7,624 nucleotides of DNA from NCBI GenBank assembly GCA_002393095.1, contig DGII01000110.1, forward strand, positions 1 through 7,624, in the 5' to 3' direction. The notes under the pieces are model-generated. The model was given only the letters and a program-made list of their open reading frames with translations, did no database searches and was not told the origin of the DNA. The position numbers were made by a program, and so were the translations under genes. Shown here piece after piece: positions 6,671-7,624 of the stretch. Origin of the DNA: Lachnospiraceae bacterium UBA3826. GTDB taxonomy: Bacteria > Bacillota > Clostridia > Lachnospirales > Lachnospiraceae. Every line of letters starts with the position of its first letter. The stretch's first letter is position 1.

Positions 6671-6693
6671 TACTCACACCTACGGTGTAAATA
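6671..6693 (-). promoter_or_regulatory. Second, smaller RNA hairpin just after the binding-protein gene
   Basis: Minus-strand RNA forms a 10-bp stem (6693-6684 with 6680-6671) with a GUA loop. Two pairs are G-U wobbles that exist only in the minus-strand transcript. It starts 14 bases after the binding-protein stop and sits one base from the larger hairpin, so the two could stack as one 3'-end structure. Confidence 0.55.
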
Positions 6694-6707
6694 GCTTATA
6701 TTTAAGA

Positions 6708-7624
6708 TTACTGGTTGAGTTCACCAAGGATAGTGTTGATCGTGTCACCCCACTTAGCCTGGTACTCAGCTATAGCATCCTCTGCGCTCTTCTTGCCTGC
6801 AACTACCTCGTTCATAAGTGTAGTCTTATCTACTGCAAGGTCTGCCTCTACCTCTGTCAGAGTCTCTGATGAAGGTGACTGAGGAGCGTCAACGCAGTTC
6901 TCTGTGAAGAACTTGTTACCTTCCTCAACAAGAGGATCTTCATCAACAAAGCCGTTTGTAAGAGGTGCGATTACAAGTACTGCGTCAAGATGGTTCTTCT
7001 TCCATACAGAGTTAGGATCGTTGGGAGCCTGCTTCAGATGGAACTCGCCCTCCTCATACTTGTACTCCTTCTTCTTCTCGGGATCATCAGGGTTCGTAAC
7101 GAACTCTTCAGCATGTGTTGACCAGTGAACATCCTCTGCACCGTATGTCCAGAGTGTCTGTACTCTGTCACCGTCAAGCATTGTCTCAAGAAGTGCATCA
7201 AAGATAGCCTGCTCACGGGAATCATCTCCGTCGCCGTCATCTGTGATTACCCATACAGGAGCTTCACGGTTAAGGTATCCGCCCCATGAATCCTTGATCT
7301 CCTTGATAGGAGCAAGCTGTACAAGTCTGTCATCGCCAAGGTCAGAATCTACATCGTTCTTGTCCATGTTGGTTGTAAGAGTACGAAGCCATGTTCCTGC
7401 CCAGTATGTGAATACACCTTCTGATGTAGCCTGGTCATTAGAGAACCACTTCTCTCTTGCTGTCTTGGTAGAAGCTTCCTCTGTATCCTTGTCGATTACG
7501 CCGTCAGCGTAGCCCTGTGCAAGTCTTTTAAGAGCATCGATAGTTGCCTGCTCCTGGAATCCGTCAACCCACTGACCATCCTTCTGATAGATTGCGGGAT
7601 AAGCGCCCTGCCAGAACTCAGGCA
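6708..7624 (-). CDS. Carbohydrate ABC transporter solute-binding protein (LplA-like), partial: N-terminus outside window
   Basis: The reading frame is open from the right window edge to the TAA at 6710-6708, giving the last ~304 residues; a Met at 7367 is internal, not the start. Visible features include PEFWQGAYPAIYQKDGQW, a helix ending near residue 48 of the visible part, SEGVFTYWAGTWLRTL, then APIKEIKDSWGGYLNRE and a C-terminal helical region (AEDAIAEYQAKWGDTINTILGELNQ). The alternation of aromatic sugar-stacking residues and amphipathic helices, and the position before LplB- and LplC-type permeases, fit a CUT1 lipoprotein that captures oligosaccharides outside the membrane. The missing N-terminus should hold a lipoprotein signal. 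Codons differ somewhat from the enzyme genes (many TCT, ACA, GCA, AAG), which fits high expression. The ligand is inferred from the downstream enzymes only. Confidence 0.87.
   Translation of the reverse strand, partial: PEFWQGAYPAIYQKDGQWVDGFQEQATIDALKRLAQGYADGVIDKDTEEASTKTAREKWFSNDQATSEGVFTYWAGTWLRTLTTNMDKNDVDSDLGDDRLVQLAPIKEIKDSWGGYLNREAPVWVITDDGDGDDSREQAIFDALLETMLDGDRVQTLWTYGAEDVHWSTHAEEFVTNPDDPEKKKEYKYEEGEFHLKQAPNDPNSVWKKNHLDAVLVIAPLTNGFVDEDPLVEEGNKFFTENCVDAPQSPSSETLTEVEADLAVDKTTLMNEVVAGKKSAEDAIAEYQAKWGDTINTILGELNQ

Noticed and set aside
1..7624. CRISPR arrays, tRNA or rRNA genes, insertion sequences, attachment sites
   Set aside because: No regularly spaced direct repeats, RNA-gene signatures, transposase-like frames or terminal inverted repeats were seen; nearly all of the window is accounted for by the six genes.

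Overview
The window looks like a carbohydrate-utilisation locus of a Gram-positive, plant-fibre-degrading gut or rumen anaerobe. Lachnospiraceae (Clostridia, Bacillota) is the most likely family. This rests on an LplA/LplB/LplC-type ABC importer with strong AAGGAGGT-type ribosome binding sites, AGA/AGG arginine and ATA isoleucine codons, and dense all-one-strand packing. The taxonomic call is inference. Every supported gene lies on the minus strand, so the locus reads from the right edge to the left.

Region by region, in transcription order: (1) 7624-6708, the C-terminal ~304 residues of an extracellular solute-binding protein whose N-terminus lies outside the window. (2) 6707-6538, a 170-base gap with two back-to-back RNA hairpins. 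(3) 6537-5587 and 5571-4705, two six-helix permeases of the CUT1 (LplB and LplC/YtcP-like) type, 15 bases apart and coupled by a stop codon that overlaps the next ribosome binding site. (4) 4704-4605, a gap with a good intrinsic terminator almost touching the next gene. (5) 4604-3846, a CE12-type SGNH/GDSL acetylesterase. (6) 3824-1941, a GH43 glycosidase with an Asp/Asn/Gly-rich insert, preceded by a G8 homopolymer acting as ribosome binding site. (7) 1956-22, a second GH43 glycosidase with about four ankyrin repeats fused to its N-terminus, overlapping the previous gene by 16 bases.

The genes together suggest capture and import of decorated plant oligosaccharides, probably acetylated (arabino)xylo-oligosaccharides or pectic fragments. 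These would be deacetylated and trimmed inside the cell: the esterase and both GH43 proteins lack signal peptides, so the degradation appears cytoplasmic. No ATPase gene is visible. Importers of this type often borrow a shared MsmX/MsmK-like ATPase encoded elsewhere. The hairpin pair after the binding-protein gene and the terminator after the permease genes suggest a stepped expression plan: much binding protein, less permease, least enzyme.

The most unusual item is the ankyrin-GH43 fusion. Ankyrin repeats are protein-binding modules and I do not recognise them as a standard partner of GH43 catalytic domains. The fusion may hint at an intracellular enzyme assembly.
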